From Collinsella sp. (lineage in GTDB: Bacteria; Actinomycetota; Coriobacteriia; Coriobacteriales; Coriobacteriaceae), in the NCBI GenBank assembly GCA_019419485.1, contig DXZV01000085.1:1-7629 (forward strand): DNA of 7,629 nucleotides, read 5' to 3'. Under the pieces are notes generated by a model that saw only the letters and a list, made by a program, of their open reading frames with translations, had not been told where the DNA came from and made no database searches. The stretch's first letter is position 1, and each line of letters starts with the position of its first letter. Made by a program: the position numbers and the translations under genes. Positions 6,108 through 7,629 of the stretch are shown here, piece after piece.

Positions 6108-6151
6108 ATGACTGCATCGCTGCGCTCGGCTGTGCCTTTGCGCAAGAAAGA

Positions 6152-6180
6152 AATATACGGGAAGTCCGGCCGTGACGCAA
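6152..6180 (-). promoter_or_regulatory. Promoter of the tRNA-Gln/tRNA-Glu transcript
   Basis: Minus strand TTGCGT (6180-6175) and TATATT (6157-6152) are exactly 17 nt apart. The predicted start near 6145 leaves a leader of about 38 nt before tRNA-Gln. An A/T-rich tract lies directly upstream of the -35 box. Confidence 0.7.
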
Positions 6181-6185
6181 GCCCC

Positions 6186-6214
6186 AATTTTGACTTTTTT
6201 GAAATTCAGTCAAA
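6186..6214. promoter_or_regulatory. A/T-rich upstream element and inverted repeat
   Basis: A run of A/T-rich sequence occupies about -41 to -69 of the tRNA promoter, the place and composition expected of an UP element contacted by RNA polymerase alpha subunits. It contains the inverted repeat TTTGACT (6189-6195) and AGTCAAA (6208-6214) with 12 nt between. The repeat could instead be an operator for the plus-strand gene further right. The sequence alone does not decide. Confidence 0.4.
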
Positions 6215-6373
6215 TACGGCCAACACGTGAAGGACCTGTGAAGTCGACCGCTGCACACGAAGGGCAAAACGCCGCGAGCGGTAGCCGTCAACCGTTGGCA
6301 GATTCTACCGCGAAAACGATAGCACCAGGCAACACAATCGAAGTATCAATGATCACGTAGATATCGAGGCGCC

Positions 6374-6784
6374 ATGGACGAAGAGCTTGATTACCTATGG
6401 GAGACCCTGGGCCTCGAGATCACTGCTGACCTTTGGCCCGAACGGGACAAAATCCATCCCACTCTGCGCCCCGCCATCACGGTGATGCAGGCAAAATACC
6501 GCCGTGCATCCTTTTTGATCATGCGGATGTCATGGCACGCGGGACTCCCCGACCTTAAGCGAATCCAGGCAAGCCTCGTCGAGCTGTCCGGTATGCCGAC
6601 CGTCATATCCGAGGCGCACCTGGAGCAGCGCCAACGCGAGCGACTGCAGCAGCAGCGGATTCCCTTTATCTGCCCCGGCGTTCAGGCATATCTGCCCTTT
6701 ATGGACGAGGAGTACTGGAGCGGCAAGCCCAACAAGCACGTAAAGGTCTACGATCCGCACGAATGGGCGCAGCTCAAGGATTGA
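6374..6784 (+). CDS. Hypothetical protein, 136 residues
   Basis: I do not recognise this family with confidence. The ATG at 6374 has GAGG four bases upstream, and codon use resembles the neighbours. There is no signal peptide or membrane helix, so it is probably cytoplasmic. The first 30 residues are acidic with two Trp, 40-70 are basic and likely helical, and 83-95 is a charged Arg/Gln-rich helix. IPFICPGVQAYLPFM (96-110) follows, then a polar tail ending HEWAQLKD. From memory, the IPFI-PG-Q-YLPF stretch resembles the end of some winged-helix (MarR-like) regulators, but no full winged-helix domain is evident at this length. It could be a shortened relative or a lineage-specific protein. It is a single gene, converging on the ArsC/Spx-like gene. 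A possible TTGGCA -35 (6295-6300) has only a weak -10. Confidence 0.75.
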   Translation: MDEELDYLWETLGLEITADLWPERDKIHPTLRPAITVMQAKYRRASFLIMRMSWHAGLPDLKRIQASLVELSGMPTVISEAHLEQRQRERLQQQRIPFICPGVQAYLPFMDEEYWSGKPNKHVKVYDPHEWAQLKD

Positions 6785-6856
6785 GCCGAGCGAGCCCTCC
6801 GATGGAAAACACGTCCCACCCCGAGCGCTCAAAACGGGTCGCACTTTCCGCAGCCG

Positions 6857-7216
6857 CTACAGCAGCGCCTCGGTCCAAGCTGCTTCCCTAAAGCCGGGAA
6901 TCGCAAAGTCGTCGCCCACCAACAGCGGACGCTTGACCAGCATGCCGTCGGTCGCCAGCAGCTCGTAGCACTCCCGATCCGTCATGCCCGCATCTAGACG
7001 CGCCTTCAGGCCCAGCTCTCGATATTTCATGCCCGACGAATTAAAGAAGCGCCGCACCGGCAGTCCCGAACGAGCAATCCAGGTCGCAAGCTCATCAGCC
7101 GTGGGATTGTCCAAAACGATATCGCGGTCGATATACTCTACCCCGTGTTCGTCCAGCCATGCCTTGGCCTTCTTACAGGTCGAGCACTTGGGATATTCAA
7201 CAAACAGTACGGTCAT
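6857..7216 (-). CDS. ArsC/Spx-family thioredoxin-fold protein
   Basis: This 119-residue protein belongs to the arsenate reductase (ArsC)-like family, which also includes Spx/MgsR regulators and YffB-type proteins. The CSTC redox motif is at residues 11-14 in YPKCSTCKKAKAWLDEHG, followed by FFNSSGMKYRELGL (57-70) and the family's LLATDGMLVKRPLLV (86-100), with Arg96-Pro97 in the usual position near the active site. The ATG at 7214-7216 is chosen because AAAGGAAA lies just upstream; a 28-codon extension is open but begins with unconserved sequence. Such proteins act as glutaredoxin-like reductases or as RNA polymerase-binding redox regulators. The sequence does not separate these roles, and no arsenic-resistance gene is nearby. 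A minus-strand TACAAT (7295-7290) may be its -10 box. Confidence 0.92.
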   Translation of the reverse strand: MTVLFVEYPKCSTCKKAKAWLDEHGVEYIDRDIVLDNPTADELATWIARSGLPVRRFFNSSGMKYRELGLKARLDAGMTDRECYELLATDGMLVKRPLLVGDDFAIPGFREAAWTEALL

Positions 7217-7338
7217 GGGATTTCCTTTCTTAGAGAAAACAGGTGTCTGGAAAACTGCACATCGACGACCGCTCGCGATTGCAGCCGTTATTGTAGTCAA
7301 TGTCGAAGCATAGGCAGTCGCGATGTCTCGTCTTAAGG

Positions 7339-7629
7339 CTAGCGCCTCGCATGGGCGCCGATCGGCCGAGTCGCATAGCGCACCAACGCCGCTGCCAGCA
7401 ATACCAACAGCATCGCGGTAACATAGCCCGCAGCATCGAATCCTAAATCGATAACGTCGAAATGCCTGCCGGGAACAAAGATCTTATGTACCTGATCGCC
7501 AACGGAGCAGACGGCGCAAAAGAGCAACACGGGCACGCAACGGGAGCATACGCTCCACGGACGCCTGGAAAAGCAAACCACGACCACCGAGGCGAACAAT
7601 CCGACGAAGAAAAACTCTACGGTATGGGC
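7339..7629 (-). CDS. VanZ-like membrane protein, C-terminal part (partial at right edge)
   Basis: The frame is open to the right edge and ends at TAG 7341-7339, giving 96 visible codons. HTVEFFFVGLF near the truncated end and DQVHKIFVPGRHFDVIDLGFDAAG further on are typical of VanZ-family proteins, where a conserved H-x-x-E-F segment and a D-Q-FVPGR-D-D-G segment lie between membrane helices. Hydrophobic stretches on either side fit membrane segments, and the end is polar and Arg-rich. The family is named after a teicoplanin-resistance protein, but most members have unknown function and no other glycopeptide-resistance gene is here. A TTG at 7599-7597 is an internal codon, not the start, because the family motif lies upstream of it. 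Confidence 0.85.
   Translation of the reverse strand, partial: AHTVEFFFVGLFASVVVVCFSRRPWSVCSRCVPVLLFCAVCSVGDQVHKIFVPGRHFDVIDLGFDAAGYVTAMLLVLLAAALVRYATRPIGAHARR

Noticed and set aside
5207..6175. Long plus-strand open frame of 322 codons
   Set aside because: It runs antisense through the TPR gene and across both tRNA genes, so it is a shadow.

Overview
The window looks like chromosomal DNA of a GC-rich, anaerobic gut actinobacterium of the class Coriobacteriia, most likely Collinsella or a close relative. This is judged from codon use, the anaerobic redox genes and the general style of the proteins and terminators; no taxonomic marker such as rRNA is present. I see no phage or transposase gene and no CRISPR array. 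Most genes are ordinary housekeeping or redox genes. The unusual part is a pair of palindromic repeat arrays flanking the manganese transporter gene.

Layout. Positions 1-1355 (minus) hold the N-terminal 451 codons of the glutamate synthase large subunit (gltB), which runs off the left edge. Positions 1356-1876 are non-coding: the gltB upstream region, then array A (1541-1755), then the mntH leader. mntH, an Nramp-type Mn2+/H+ transporter, occupies 1877-3133 (plus). Array B (3162-3376) follows directly. Each array has three 55-bp imperfect palindromes starting exactly 80 bp apart, with 25-nt loops and 25-nt gaps between units.

From 3448 to about 6180 everything reads on the minus strand. In transcription order (right to left) it runs: stable-RNA promoter with an A/T-rich upstream element, tRNA-Gln(CUG), tRNA-Glu(CUC), strong terminator, a TPR-like protein gene overlapping smpB by 11 nt, a long dyad and a terminator in the smpB-flavin reductase gap, a flavin reductase gene, then a short rubredoxin gene with its own AT-rich promoter and terminator. 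The flavin reductase and rubredoxin look like the two halves of a high-molecular-weight rubredoxin (Hrb) encoded separately. They could pass electrons from NAD(P)H to an O2-, NO- or peroxide-detoxifying partner elsewhere.

On the right, 6374-6784 (plus) encodes an unrecognised 136-residue protein. It converges on an ArsC/Spx-family thioredoxin-fold gene (6857-7216, minus). The right edge holds the C-terminal part of a VanZ-like membrane protein (7339-7629, minus).

The most notable observation is the repeat family around mntH. The arms stay complementary while their sequences differ between units, the loops share invariant positions, and the 80-bp period is exact in both arrays. This does not match CRISPR, ordinary terminators or a known IS.
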